A stretch of DNA of 64,000 nt from Rana temporaria (lineage: Eukaryota; Chordata; Amphibia; Anura; Ranidae), in NCBI RefSeq assembly GCF_905171775.1, contig NC_053490.1, positions 33,452,006-33,516,005 of the forward strand, read 5' to 3'. The position numbers and the translations under genes are program-made. The notes under the pieces were generated by a model. It saw only the letters and a program-made list of their open reading frames with translations, was not told where the DNA came from and did no database searches. Below are positions 54,173-64,000 of the stretch, piece by piece. Position 1 is the stretch's first letter. Each line of letters begins with the position of its first letter.

Positions 54173-55058
54173 TTAACCACTTGCCGACTGCTGCACACTG
54201 ATAAACATCGGCACAATGGCAGCGGTGAACAAATAGGAGTACAGGTACGTTCCCTTTAATTTGCCGCGCCCTGCGACTGTCAGCGGCCTGCGATCGTGAC
54301 ACGGAAAGGCAGAACGAGGAGATACTTATTTAAAAAAGGCATTTCCCTGTTCTGCCTAGTGACATGGCAGGGATCTACTGCTCCGTCATTGGGTGCAGTG
54401 ATCGCTGTCATGTCAGTGGTAGCCCATCCCCCCCCCCCCCCAACAGTTAGAATTACTCCCTAGGATACACTTAACCCCTTGATTGCCCCCTAGTGTTTAA
54501 CCCCTTCCCTGCCAGTGTCATGTGATGACATGATCGCTGTATAAATGACAATGGTCGCAAAATAGTGTCAAAGTGTCCGATGTGTCCTCTGCAATATCTC
54601 AGTCATGATAAAAATCGCAGATCGCCGCCATTACTAGTAAAAAAATATCTATCCCCTATTTTGTAGACGCTATAACTTTTGCGCAAACCAATCAATATAC
54701 GCTTATTGCATTTTTTTTTCGAATAATAAGAATACATATCGGCCTAAACTGAGGGAAAATTGATTTTATTTTTTTTGGGATAGTTATTATAGCAAAATTA
54801 TATTAAGTCAAAAACATTGCTTTTTTTTTTTCAAAATTGTCGATCTTTTTGTTTATAGCACAAAAAATAAAAACTGCAGAGGTGATCAAATACCACCTAA
54901 AGAAAGCTCTATTTGTTGGGGGAAAAAAAGGACTTAAATTTTGTTTGGGTGCAAAGTCGCACGACCGCGCAATTGTCAGTTAAAACGAAGCAGTGCCGTA
55001 TCGCAAAAAGTGCTCTGGTCAGGAAGGGGGTAAATTCGTCCGGGGATGAAGCAGTTGA
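54173..55058. mobile_element. TTAA-type MITE, uninterrupted copy of the family at 2,270
   Basis: It starts TTAACCACTTGCCGACTGC and ends CGTCCGGGGATGAAGCAG then TTGA, a degraded TTAA. It is colinear with the two halves at 2,270-3,005 and 27,863-28,104, so it shows the empty DIRS target (AAAAACATTGC then T-run then CAAAATTGTC near 54,810-54,840). Confidence 0.7.
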
Positions 55059-55837
55059 GATGTTTTTTCTTATGGATTCAGGAGTGTTCCAATGAGTGGG
55101 GGGCTGAGCCTGTTGTGAGACTTCTGGATGGTCGTAGGTTTATCAGCTGAAGAAGCACACTGCCTGGCTGCAGTCCCTCAATGAGGCTCTTGACCAGGAG
55201 GCCAGCAGACCAAAGCCATGTCTACCTGGTTTACAACCATCATCTTCATTTATAATATAGAAATATGGAAGTCTTTTTTAAGCATCAGTAAAACGTGAAC
55301 TGCAGGCACAGCGCGGAGCGATTATCTGCAGAGCTGAACACAGTAATTTAGCTGACAGATACTGGAAATTGCAAATGCAAATTGCTTCCTTTCATTCGAG
55401 AGGACAGAAAAATAAAAAAAGATGAAATATTTATTTTCAGAAATGTTTTCCCTTATGGAAAGAAACATTTATGGAGATACAGTATAGATCTTCTGCAGAT
55501 GGCATTTCACAATGGAAAACGCGTATCTAATTGTTATCGCAAATGTGTTTTTGCCGGCATTATAATCTGCACGAGCAACTGTAAACATCACATTTATCAT
55601 CATTACTGCATGAAGGATAAACCGTTACTTGACCAGAGTTTAGATATGGGACAGTGTTATTTTTTATGGTATACGTTTTAGTATGGTTGGAACTACAAAA
55701 TAATAATAAAAAAAAAAAAAAACACATTAGTCAGGCAATTATAAAATACAGCATAATAAAATTAAAATGTACTACTTGCCAGCTAGCAAGCTCAGAGCAG
55801 GCCACCAATTTTTTTAAGGCGGATTTAGTTCCAAATT
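55059..55837. other. Unassigned, single-copy-looking sequence
   Basis: AT-rich and without repeat signatures. An octamer-like ATGCAAAT occurs near 55,374. No exon recognised. Confidence 0.4.
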
Positions 55838-56251
55838 CTTTAGGGCCCTTTCACAAGGGCGGACAGTATGTCGGCTTTTTCATCCATCCATGTACGGATG
55901 AAAAAGGGACATACATTGGTCCCTATGAGATTGCGGGTGGCAGCGGATGTTCATCCGCTGACACCCGATCTCGCCCGGTTGTGCATTCCTCCGATTCTGC
56001 AGAGGGAGGAAAATCCTATTTTTCCATCAGTCTGCGGATCGGATCGGGTGAACATGGACAGACGGTCCGTGTTCATCTGATCCCCCCATAGAGGAGAGCG
56101 GAGAAAAGACAGGGCAGTCCCTGAACAGTGTGCGGGGACCGCACTGTCATCCGCCGGCTCAGCGGGGATCAACGGAGCGATTCCCGCTGAGCAGGCGGAA
56201 GTTCACGGGGCAGATCATTACTGATCCGCCCCGTGTGAAAGGGCCCTAAAG
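55838..56251. mobile_element. MITE with CTTTAGGGCCCTTTCAC ends
   Basis: CTTTAGGGCCCTTTCACAAG at the left and GTGTGAAAGGGCCCTAAAG at the right are inverted. The termini resemble the Harbinger-type MITE at 1,829. The target duplication is ambiguous because the ends are palindromic through TTTA/TAAA. Confidence 0.6.
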
Positions 56252-56364
56252 TGAATTAAGGCTTATAACAAAGTAAATGGGCAGCCCTCCAATTTATTGG
56301 GCTAAAGTGATTTCAGTGAAAGTTTCTGTTACAGCACACCAAGACATTAAGACAATTAAGCTCT

Positions 56365-57322
56365 TCCGGACTTGTGGGAAGCGCTTCCAGCTGTGTGGAA
56401 ACCATTGGAGGGGGGGGAGCGCTTCCAGCTGTGTGGAAACCATTTGGGGGGGGAAGCTCTTCCAGCCTTGTGGAAACCATCTGGGGAAGCTCTTCCAGCC
56501 TTGTGGAAACCATCTGGGGAAGCTCTTCCAGCCTTGTGGAAACCATCTGGGGAAGCTCTTCCAGCCTTGTGGAAACCATCTGGGGAAGCTCTTCCAGCCT
56601 TGTGGAAACCATCTGGGGAAGCTCTTCCAGCCTTGTGGAAACCATCTGGGGAAGCTCTTCCAGCCTTGTGGAAACCATCTGGGGAAGCTCTTCCAGCCTT
56701 GTGGAAACCATCTGGGGAAGCTCTTCCAGCCTTGTGGAAACCATCTGGGGAAGCTCTTCCAGCCTTGTGGAAACCATCTGGGGAAGCTCTTCCAGCCTTG
56801 TGGAAACCATCTGGGGAAGCTCTTCCAGCCTTGTGGAAACCACCCGGGGAAGCTCTTCCAGCCTTGTGGAAACCACCCGGGGAAGCTCTTCCAGCCTTGT
56901 GGAAACCACCCGGGGAAGCTCTTCCAGCCTTGTGGAAACCACCCGGGGAAGCTCTTCCAGCCTTGTGGAAACCACCTGGGGAAGCTCTTCCAGCCTTGTG
57001 GAAACCACCTGGGGCTGCTCTTCCAGCCTTGTGGAAACCATCTGGGGAAGCTCTTCCAGCCTTGTGGAAACCATCTGGGGAAGCTCTTCAAGCCTTGTGG
57101 AAACCACCTGAGGAAGCTTATCAAGCCTTGTGATCAAGCCTTGTGGAAACCACCTGGGGAAGCTTATCAAGCCTTGTGGAAACCACCTGGGGAAGCTTAT
57201 CAAGCCTTGTGGAAACCACCTGGGGAAGCTTATCAAGCCTTGTGGAAACCACCTGGGGAAGCTTATCAAGCCTTGTGGAATTCAGATGGGGAAGCTCTTC
57301 CACCACTGTGGGGAAGGTCTTC
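56365..57322. repeat. 33-bp minisatellite, about 26-28 units
   Basis: The unit contains AAGCTCTTCCAGCCTTGTGG then AAACCATCTGGGG, repeating every 33 bp. Because 33 is divisible by 3 and the unit has no stop in several frames, both strands show long open frames (up to 353 codons, 11-residue repeats such as GKLFQPCGNHL). Variants are grouped in blocks: CATCTGGGG units first, then CACCCGGGG, then CACCTGGGG, then TATCAAGCC units. I read no gene here. Confidence 0.93.
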
Positions 57323-58835
57323 GAGCCTTGTAGTGTGAAGAGTTTGGTGCAGAGGAACCCAAGTGGTCTGCACAGATCCCCAAACCTGCTGTGGGCTAAT
57401 GTCACAAAGCCAGTCCAGGCTCTGCAGGGATCCTGGTCATAATATCAAGATCCACCCAGATGTCTGACAGACAGCCACTAAGAGCCTGACCCAGCCGCTC
57501 CTGTCCCCTTCACAGCCTGGCGCTCCAGTAACTGCTGAAGGGGCAGAGCAGAGAGCCAGTGACCGACAAGCACCACTCGGTTCTCGGTGATCACTCGGTT
57601 CTTGGTCTTAGAGCTGACGGGAAATAGCTTCAGCATTGGATTGATGCTGCAGCCATAGGCTTATTATTGACTGTTTTAAAATCCTGCACTTCTCTTAATT
57701 CACACAAGGTAGAAGTTTTTACATTGTCTGAAAACGTTCTGAACAGAAGACTGACTCCATCACCAAAATTAAGAGGGAGAAAATGGGGCCGCTGTGTAAC
57801 GCTAATCACTGGCCTTTATTCCCATACTGTAAGAAAGTCATTGTGTACGAGGATCCGGTATCCGGCACTACATGGAAAACTGATTAATTATTACTAGACA
57901 GAGATCACATTGGCAGCCTGTGTTTACGAAAAGCATCCAAAGAAAAATAGGCCGCAGGGCGGGATGAAATTAAAGAAAAAAAAAAAATCTTCAAAGGCAC
58001 AGCTATGGAAGACAGACAATCTGTGTGATGCCATCTAAGAAACCACTGGAAAGGTTTAGACAAAACTGACTGGCTATTGACAAGATTCTCATTTAGTATT
58101 AGTAATTCAAAGGCACATTAGTGGAATATTCATGAAATACTAATCAGGGGTTGTGCAGCTCATACCCCAGCCAATTAGTCGTTTGTTAGCTACATGCTTG
58201 TTGGCAGCCCGTGTATAACTCCGTCATTGGCTGAGCGCACAGATCGGGATCTGGTAGTATGCACATCTGACCAAAGCTGGCTGAACAGCCCACTTCTGTC
58301 TAACCCGCTGCCATGCACCCGGCCAAATCTCGGGCGTTTGTTATTGAACCAGCTGATGTTATCCAGCATGCACTAGGCTTTAGTGGTATAAATGACACAT
58401 TTCATATACAACAGATTAGAAAGAATATTTATTTTTTGATAGGCTTTACATACACTTTAAATAAAGGACACGGTTCACCTTTGGAACAAGTTACATGTTC
58501 CACCTGTACCAAGGATGGCACATGAAACATGTTCCAGCTCCCGTCTCCTCTCCTCCCTGTGACAGTGGATGGGGGGAGATCTTCTCCCTGCAACCGCTAT
58601 CAGAATTTAAAAACAGTGCGGTCATGTCATTCAGAGTTTTGCGAATGAACTACATCTACTGTTGGTCTGCTGTCTGCCCCCCTCACCAGCCTCCGTTTTT
58701 TACTTATCTGAGCCTCGAATTTCCATTGGACCCCAGAAAAGGACGATCAGGGCCACTCTGGGCAAAACAAACTGCACAGTGGAAGTATATGTTTATTATA
58801 TAAAACAAAAAGGAAACTTTAGTACCCCTTTAAGG
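57323..58835. other. Unassigned, single-copy-looking sequence
   Basis: No repeat ends or protein motifs recognised. The part 57,880-58,170 is AT-rich with several TAAT cores and is even in composition. TACCCCTTTAAGG near 58,822 could be a MITE end, but its partner was not found. Confidence 0.4.
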
Positions 58836-59337
58836 CGTCAGCATACCAAGACATTTTGGACAATTTCATGCTCCAAACTTTGTGCAAACAGTTTGGGGAT
58901 GGCCCCTTCCTGTTCCAACATGACTGCGCACGAGTGCACCAAGCAAGGTCCATAAAGACATGAATAAGAGTTTGGGGTGGAGGAACTGACCTCAATCTGA
59001 GATCAAAAGTAACATTTCTGTCTTTGCAGATGACACTAAGCTATGCAGTGGAATAATGTCTTTACAGGATGTCACCAATTTACAAGCCGACCTCAATGCT
59101 CTGTCTAATTGGGCGACTAAGTGGCAGATGAGGTTTAATGTTGATAAATGTAAAGTGTTGCACTTGGGGGCTAAGAATATGCATGCATCATACATACTAG
59201 GGGGAGTACAACTGGGGGGATCTGTAGAGGAGAAGGATCTGGGGGTTTTGGTAGATCCTAAGCTCAATAATGGCATGCAATGCCAAGCTGCGGCTTCCAA
59301 AGCGAGCAACGTCCTTTCTTGTATGAAGAGAGGTATG

Positions 59338-59383
<46 letters not shown>

Positions 59384-60315
59384 TTGCCCCTGTACAAATC
59401 ATTAGTAAGACCTCATCTGGAATATGCAGTTCAGTTTTGGGCTCCAGTTCTCAAGAAGGATATCGGGGAACTGGAGAAAGTGCAGAGAAGAGCAACCAAA
59501 CTGATAAGAGGCATGGAGGAGCTCAGCTATGAGGAATGATTAGAGGAACTGAATTTATTCCCTCTTAAGGAGATTAAGGGGAGATATAATCAACATGTAC
59601 AAATATATAAGGGGTCCATATTGTGAACTTGGTGTGGAGTTATTCACTTTACGGTCAACACTGACAAGGGGACACTCTTTACGTCTAGAGGAAAAGAGAT
59701 TTCATCTCCAAATACGGAAAGGTTTCTTCACAGTAAGAGCTGTGAAAATGTGGAATAGACTCCTCTAGACGTGGTTCTGGCCAGCTCAGTAAAGTGCTTT
59801 AAGGCAGGCCTGGATACTTTCCTAAATGTACATAATATAACTGGGTACTAACATTTATAGGTAAAGTTGATCCGGGGGATATCCGATTGCCTCATGGGGG
59901 GGGGGGGGGGATCAGGAAGGAATTTTCCCTGCTGTAGCAAATTGGATCATGCTTTGCTGGGGTTTTTTGCTTTCCTCTGGATCAACTGTGGGTATAGAAT
60001 TGGGTATATGTGATTGTACGATATTTTATTTCTTATGGTTGAACTTGATGGACTTGTGTCTTTTTTCAACCTGACTATGTAACTATAACTATGCAACACA
60101 CCTTTGGGATGAATTCGAGCAGGTCTTCTCGTCCAACATCAGTGCCTGACCTCTCAAATGCGCTTCTGGAAGAATGGTCAAATATTTCCATAGTCACACT
60201 CCTAAACCTTGTGGACAACCTTCCCAGAAGAGTTGAAGCTGTTATAGCTGCAAAGGGTGGGCCAACTCGATATTGAACCCTGCAGACCAAGGCTGGGATG
60301 CCATTAAAGTTCATG
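58836..60315 (+). pseudogene. Tc1-type transposase fragment, split by a CR1 LINE
   Basis: The left part (58,836-58,997) matches the DDE region (TTTTGGACAATTTCATGCTC; the CAACATGACTGCGCACGAG block codes for a degraded NMTAHE-like DDE motif). The right part (60,093-60,315) continues with CACCTTTGGGATGAATTCGA and ends in the usual AAAGGGTGGGCCAACTC region. A third Tc1 family in this window. Both termini are missing. Confidence 0.75.
58998..60092 (+). pseudogene. CR1-type LINE 3' fragment inserted in a Tc1 copy
   Basis: Encodes the reverse transcriptase C-terminal region: FADDTKL-type start, LSNWATKWQMRFNVDKCKVL, EKDLGVLVDPKLNNGMQCQ, then pieces of RPHLEYAVQFW and KVQRRATKLIRG. It ends in the CR1 tail TTTTTTCAACCTGACTATG. 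A (GA)n expansion of about 20 units at 59,340-59,381 breaks the frame. It is a different, better preserved copy than that at 44,240. Confidence 0.87.
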
Positions 60316-60514
60316 TGCTCGTATGTGTGTGTGTGTGTGTATATATATTATATATTTATTACAGAATAGTGACGAATCCATCTCCAGTCTGCCGATTGGA
60401 CAAAGGCTCCTCATGTAAGCATGCGGTTAGTACTGAACCATGATAGTAGAGTCCCACATTGGCTCAGAGTGCTGAACTTCTCTTAAGGCTGTACATAAAA
60501 CTATTGGGGGATAT
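60316..60514. repeat. (TG)n(TA)n microsatellite and short unassigned flank
   Basis: TG repeats at 60,325-60,340 run into a TATA-rich tract to about 60,360. The remainder is unassigned. Confidence 0.7.
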
Positions 60515-60522
60515 ACAAAAAC

Positions 60523-61118
60523 TAGGGTTGTCCCGATACCACTTTTTTAGGACCGAGTACAAGTACCGATACTTTTTTTCAAGTAGTCGCCGATACCGAT
60601 ACTTTTTTTTAATGTCATGTGACCGTTTTCAAACCACAATACAGACCAAAGATATTTTCTTTAGAATTATGAAGAACTGGTACATCATGGTGTGGGGCTG
60701 TTTTTTAGCATACGGTACTGGAAAACTACATATCATTGAAGGAGTGATCACTGTCAGTGCAGCTCATCTGTGCCAGTGCCCAAAAGTGCAGCTAGCCAGT
60801 GCCACCTATCAGTGCAGATCAGTGCCCATGAGTGCATCAGTGCAGGGAGGCAGCTTATTAGTGCATCTCATCAGTGCCACCCAATCAATGCCAGTGCCAC
60901 CTATCAGTGCCATCCATTTATGAGTGCCATTCAATCAATGCCAGTGCCACCTATCAGTGCCATCCAATGGTGCCATCCAATTTGTGTTCGATGTCACAAA
61001 AAAAAAAGAAAAGTATTCTATTTTGGTATCTGGAGTATTTGCGCGACTACGAGTACTAGCGCAAATACTCGGTATCGGTCCCGATACCGATACTGGTATC
61101 GGTATCTGGACAACCCTA
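60523..61118. mobile_element. hAT-type MITE (AGGGTTGTCCCGATACC family), copy 2
   Basis: TAGGGTTGTCCCGATACC to TATCTGGACAACCCTA is flanked by the perfect 8-bp duplication ACAAAAAC (60,515-60,522 and 61,119-61,126). Compared with copy 1 at 42,593 it contains an extra piece (about 60,625-60,755) coding for MVWGCFLAYGTGKLHIIEG, which looks like a Tc1/mariner transposase fragment. A tandem tract built on CAGTGCCACCTATCAGTGC follows at 60,760-60,970. Confidence 0.85.
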
Positions 61119-61126
61119 ACAAAAAC

Positions 61127-62258
61127 ATTTTTAAATCAATCTGGTACCTGTACTAGCTGCCTTTAAAAAGTATTTTACATTTTTCTAGTTTTTAATGAGG
61201 ACATAACTGGGCGAAATTGTTCTTTTAGCTGTTGAGTTGTGCTTCAACCCCGGAAGCATCTGCCAAAACTTAAATGCCAATTTTAGGTGGGCTGACCCTT
61301 TAATAAGTTTCATCAGAGTCAATGGATGCAAGTCAGAGTTACCTCGATAGAAAAACTACCCTTAGCCAAGAAAACACCGAATCGTTCCTGATGGAGGAGG
61401 AATTTTTACAGTGTGCTCCATATTCATGGAGGCTAAATATATCCCTTCGGAGGTTTTATTTACTCTCAGCCTCCCGCTGTCAAATCCTCGCCATTGTTAT
61501 GCAGCGGTACACGTGGAAGGAATTATTTATTGTCTAACCATTTTTTACTGACCTGGAAATCAGAACTGCAGAGGCGAGCCACAGGCAGTTTTCTCAGCAA
61601 GAACAAAGCACTCAACGAGCACTCTACTCCCTTTACCTTTAATTTACCAGCGTGCTGGAAAGTGACTGTTCACCTATAACCCAATAGTTGTACCATTCAC
61701 AACCTTTAGGCTCTTGTCAAACCACGGTCAAATCTTACAAGCCATTTTCATTATTCAGGCCACGCTCATGCTTTGTGAATGAACAATGGAGGGCGACCCA
61801 CCTCCTGGACCCCTGTGGCACCTGGTTGCATTTCATCTGGTGATCTGGCCGATGGGAAACCAGCTGCATTAGGCTGCATTTACACATGGGCATTTTGAAT
61901 CACAGGCAGAATAGCTGTGATTCTTCCCATGCTTGCCTAACGCCCAGGTGTAGATGACAAGGCATGTTTCAGATGCCATTCCTTTAAATGGCACCTAAAA
62001 ACGCGGTGCAGTTCTGTCGAGTGAAAGAAGCTGCTAAACTTTTTTTGGGTGACAAGCTTCATGCAATGCAGTTTGCCTCAATTGTGGAGGATGAGAACAC
62101 AGCCAGGACCCCAGAATTAACATGATCAAGTCATCTGAGCCAACAGGAAATGGATGGTGACCCTGGATGATGCCTGAGTAAAGATGGCTCCCTGCCTGAG
62201 AGAGCTCTGATGGAGGTAATAAATACCTGGAAGTGTTACAATGACTCCTTAGCATGCA
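61127..62258. other. Unassigned, single-copy-looking sequence
   Basis: No repeat ends or exons recognised. The part 61,370-61,680 is evenly composed, with AACAAAG, CATTGTT and TAATTTA motifs. AGGCTGCATTTACACATGGG near 61,870 may be a degraded MITE end. Confidence 0.4.
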
Positions 62259-62748
62259 TTAAAGTGGAGGTTCACCCGAAAACTTAATTTTTAACATTAG
62301 ATTGATGCTCATTTTGTCTAGGGGAATCGGGTGTTTTTTTTTAAATCGAAGCAGTACTTACCGTTTTAGATTGCGATCTTCTCCGCCGCTTCCGGGTATG
62401 GGCTGCGGGACTGGGCATTCCTATTTGATTGACAGGCTTCCGACGGTCGCATACATCGCGTCACGATTTTCCGAAAGTAGCCGAACATTGGTGCACAGTC
62501 GCCGTATAGAGCCGCACAGACGTCAGGCTTCTTTCGGCTACTCGTGACGCGATGTATGCGACCGTCGGAAGCCTGTCAATCAAATAGGAACGCCCAGTCC
62601 CGAAGACCATACCCGGAAGCGGCGGAGAAGATCGCTCTGTAAAACGGTAAGTACTGCTTCGATTTTAAAAAAACTAGCCAATTCCCCTTGACAAAATGAG
62701 CATCAATCTAATGTTAAAAAATAATTTTCGGGTGAACTCCCGCTTTAA
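62259..62748. mobile_element. TTAA-flanked palindromic MITE, copy 3
   Basis: TTAAAGTGGAGGTTCACCCG to CGGGTGAACTCCCGCTTTAA. Same family as 49,776 and 51,285, with palindromic arms and GGTAAGTACTGC at 62,648. Confidence 0.8.
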
Positions 62749-62840
62749 GAAAATAATCTGATGGGTCTGCTTCAAAAGGCACGTCCAAGGGATCATGGCT
62801 GGGTCATACAGGTTATAACCTCAACAATGAATACCTACAC

Positions 62841-62980
62841 TACACCTACACAAAATGTGGCGATATTCATTTAAGGGACCAGCTTTATAAATATTTGCGT
62901 TCAAGTGAACTACACCTACACAAAATGTGGCGATATTCATTTAAGGGACCAGCTTTATAAATATTTGCGTTCAAGTGAAA
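62841..62980. repeat. Perfect 70-bp tandem duplication
   Basis: The unit starting TACACCTACACAAAATGTGG at 62,841 is repeated without visible change at 62,911. This is a very recent duplication, or an assembly artefact. Confidence 0.85.
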
Positions 62981-63419
62981 GGAGACGGGATTGGCACTGG
63001 CAAAAGTAAGGGGAGGAATTTCATTCAAGGGGACACAAAAAAGAAAATCTTGGAACGTTATATTGCCTGCTGAAGCTGAATTCTCCCACGTTCCCTTCTT
63101 TGGAATATTTACAGTCACCGCTACCCCTCTCCCCCCCTCCTGCAGTCACTGTACTCAGGAAATCCTCTGCTGATTATTATGCTGACCACCTCATATTTCT
63201 GACAAGATCAAAGCCCCCCAGAAGTGCCAGCTCAGCGGTCGAGGTATGACCACCCGTCATGTGCTTCTCCGACATGTGTGCTGAGGCTCCACCAAGGGAA
63301 GACCATTCTGTATTTACTACACATAAATGCTCTTCCCAAAGAGTTCCAGTCACTAACATGATATTCCTTTATCCATTTTAAAAAAGTTATTAAAGTAGTA
63401 GAACTTTATGCAAACCTTT
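62981..63419. other. Unassigned sequence
   Basis: No repeat ends or exons recognised. Confidence 0.4.
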
Positions 63420-63657
63420 TTAAACACTTAAGGACTGGAAAGGTTTTACTCATTTAATGACAGGCCATTTTTTGCAATACAGCACTGCGTTGCTTTAACA
63501 GACAATTGCGCAGTCGTGCGACACTATACCCAAACAAAATGTATAACTTTTTTTTTCCCCATAGAGCTTTTTGGTAGTAATTGATCACCGCTGCGGTTCA
63601 ATTTTTTTGCACTATAAACAAAAAAAGAGACAATTTTGGAAAAAAATATATATGTTT
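63420..63657. mobile_element. TTAA-type MITE, third copy of the family at 2,270, reversed and interrupted
   Basis: It starts TTAAACACTTAAGGACTGG, the complement of the family's 3' end, and runs colinear with it through GACAATTGCGCAGTCGTGCG and AAAGAGACAATTTTGG. It breaks at 63,657/63,658, where a DIRS-type terminal repeat begins. Confidence 0.7.
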
Positions 63658-64000
63658 CTTCAGAGCCTTAATTACTTAATGGGTTACGTAGTCACTACAG
63701 GTGATTGGACACTGGCAAACCCAATTAAAATTGAGTTAATCCCTATATAACCCCTCCCAAATGGAGAGTACCTCAGTTTTTTTTTCGCCAGTGTTAAAGT
63801 GGTTGGTCACGTTCAACATGTGCCAAGAAAAATGCTCTGGCTGCGGAGACCTAGGAGCTATAACCGGATCCATTCATCGGGCTGATATCAAAGGCCTAAG
63901 ATGGTTGGTACCTGGGCCTCGTGTAAGAACTAGGTTTGCCTGTAATTTCTCTTTGCGGAGGTCTGGGCTCTGGGATTCAGACTTTGGCGTACCAATACAT
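63658..64000 (+). mobile_element. Second, divergent DIRS-type element, 5' end only
   Basis: CAGGTGATTGGACACTGGCA, CCCTATATAACCCCTCCCA and GAGAGTACCTCAGTTTT match the order and spacing of the first DIRS terminal repeat (CAGGTGATGGACACTGGCA, CCCTATATAACCCCCACCC, GGGAGTACCTCAGTTTT). The rest is strongly diverged, so this is another subfamily. The element runs off the window; the last 200 bp would be leader. No coding sequence is reached. Confidence 0.7.

Noticed and set aside
56365..57322. CRISPR-like array
   Set aside because: Units are contiguous 33-bp repeats with no unique spacers, in a eukaryotic transposon-rich context.
56277..57338. Long plus-strand frame (353 codons) with 11-residue repeats, and matching minus-strand frames of 276 and 318 codons
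   Set aside because: All are by-products of the 33-bp minisatellite, whose unit has no stop in these frames. Open frames of similar length on both strands argue against a gene.

Overview
This window is eukaryotic nuclear DNA made almost entirely of transposable elements. The mix is a tyrosine-recombinase DIRS retrotransposon, L2-, CR1- and L1/Tx1-type LINEs, hAT and Tc1 transposons, many TTAA-flanked palindromic MITEs and long minisatellites. That mix points to a large anuran amphibian genome, probably a ranid-like frog (inference from repeat content, not from a host gene). I found no convincing host protein-coding gene. Every long open frame belongs to a mobile element or a tandem repeat.

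Left part (about 1-28,104). Two TTAA-flanked MITEs abut at position 2,270. The second has been opened by a series of insertions, one inside the next. A DIRS element (3,006-27,862, coding on the minus strand) sits in the MITE. An L2-like LINE (6,038-24,860, minus) sits in the DIRS polymerase gene. A 14.8-kb hAT transposon (9,166-23,980, perfect 8-bp target duplication GTGAGAAT) sits in the LINE leader. The hAT carries a Tc1 element, a Tc1 fragment, a likely SINE, an RTE-like tail and a minisatellite. Removing each insertion rejoins the frame or sequence of its host.

The most interesting object is the hAT element. Its minus strand encodes a BED-finger hAT transposase with its own TATA/CCAAT promoter. 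It is broken only at three G/C homopolymers. Convergent to it, the plus strand holds a four-exon gene whose GT-AG introns keep phase throughout (48+181+249+176 nt, 217 codons). It encodes a Myb/SANT-like DNA-binding domain, an acidic tail and a coiled coil. Its first exon is duplicated in a direct repeat of about 890 bp, giving two alternative start exons. A Myb-like accessory protein is known from Harbinger transposons. Finding one with a hAT transposase inside one target-site-duplicated unit is the candidate new system here.

Middle part (29,000-37,660). A TA-flanked MITE contains a probable solo LTR. It is followed by a full-length L1/Tx1-type LINE (30,943-37,642) with a perfect 15-bp target duplication, an intact ORF1 and an ORF2 with one frameshift.

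Right part (37,660-64,000). Single-copy-looking sequence is peppered with MITEs: hAT type with 8-bp duplications, TTAA palindromes, and a large fold-back element with a hAT MITE in its loop. There are also CR1, L2 and Tc1 remnants and a 33-bp minisatellite. The right edge holds the start of a second, divergent DIRS-type element. It is inserted at the same nucleotide and in the same orientation, in the same MITE family, as the first. Unassigned stretches show no recognisable exons.
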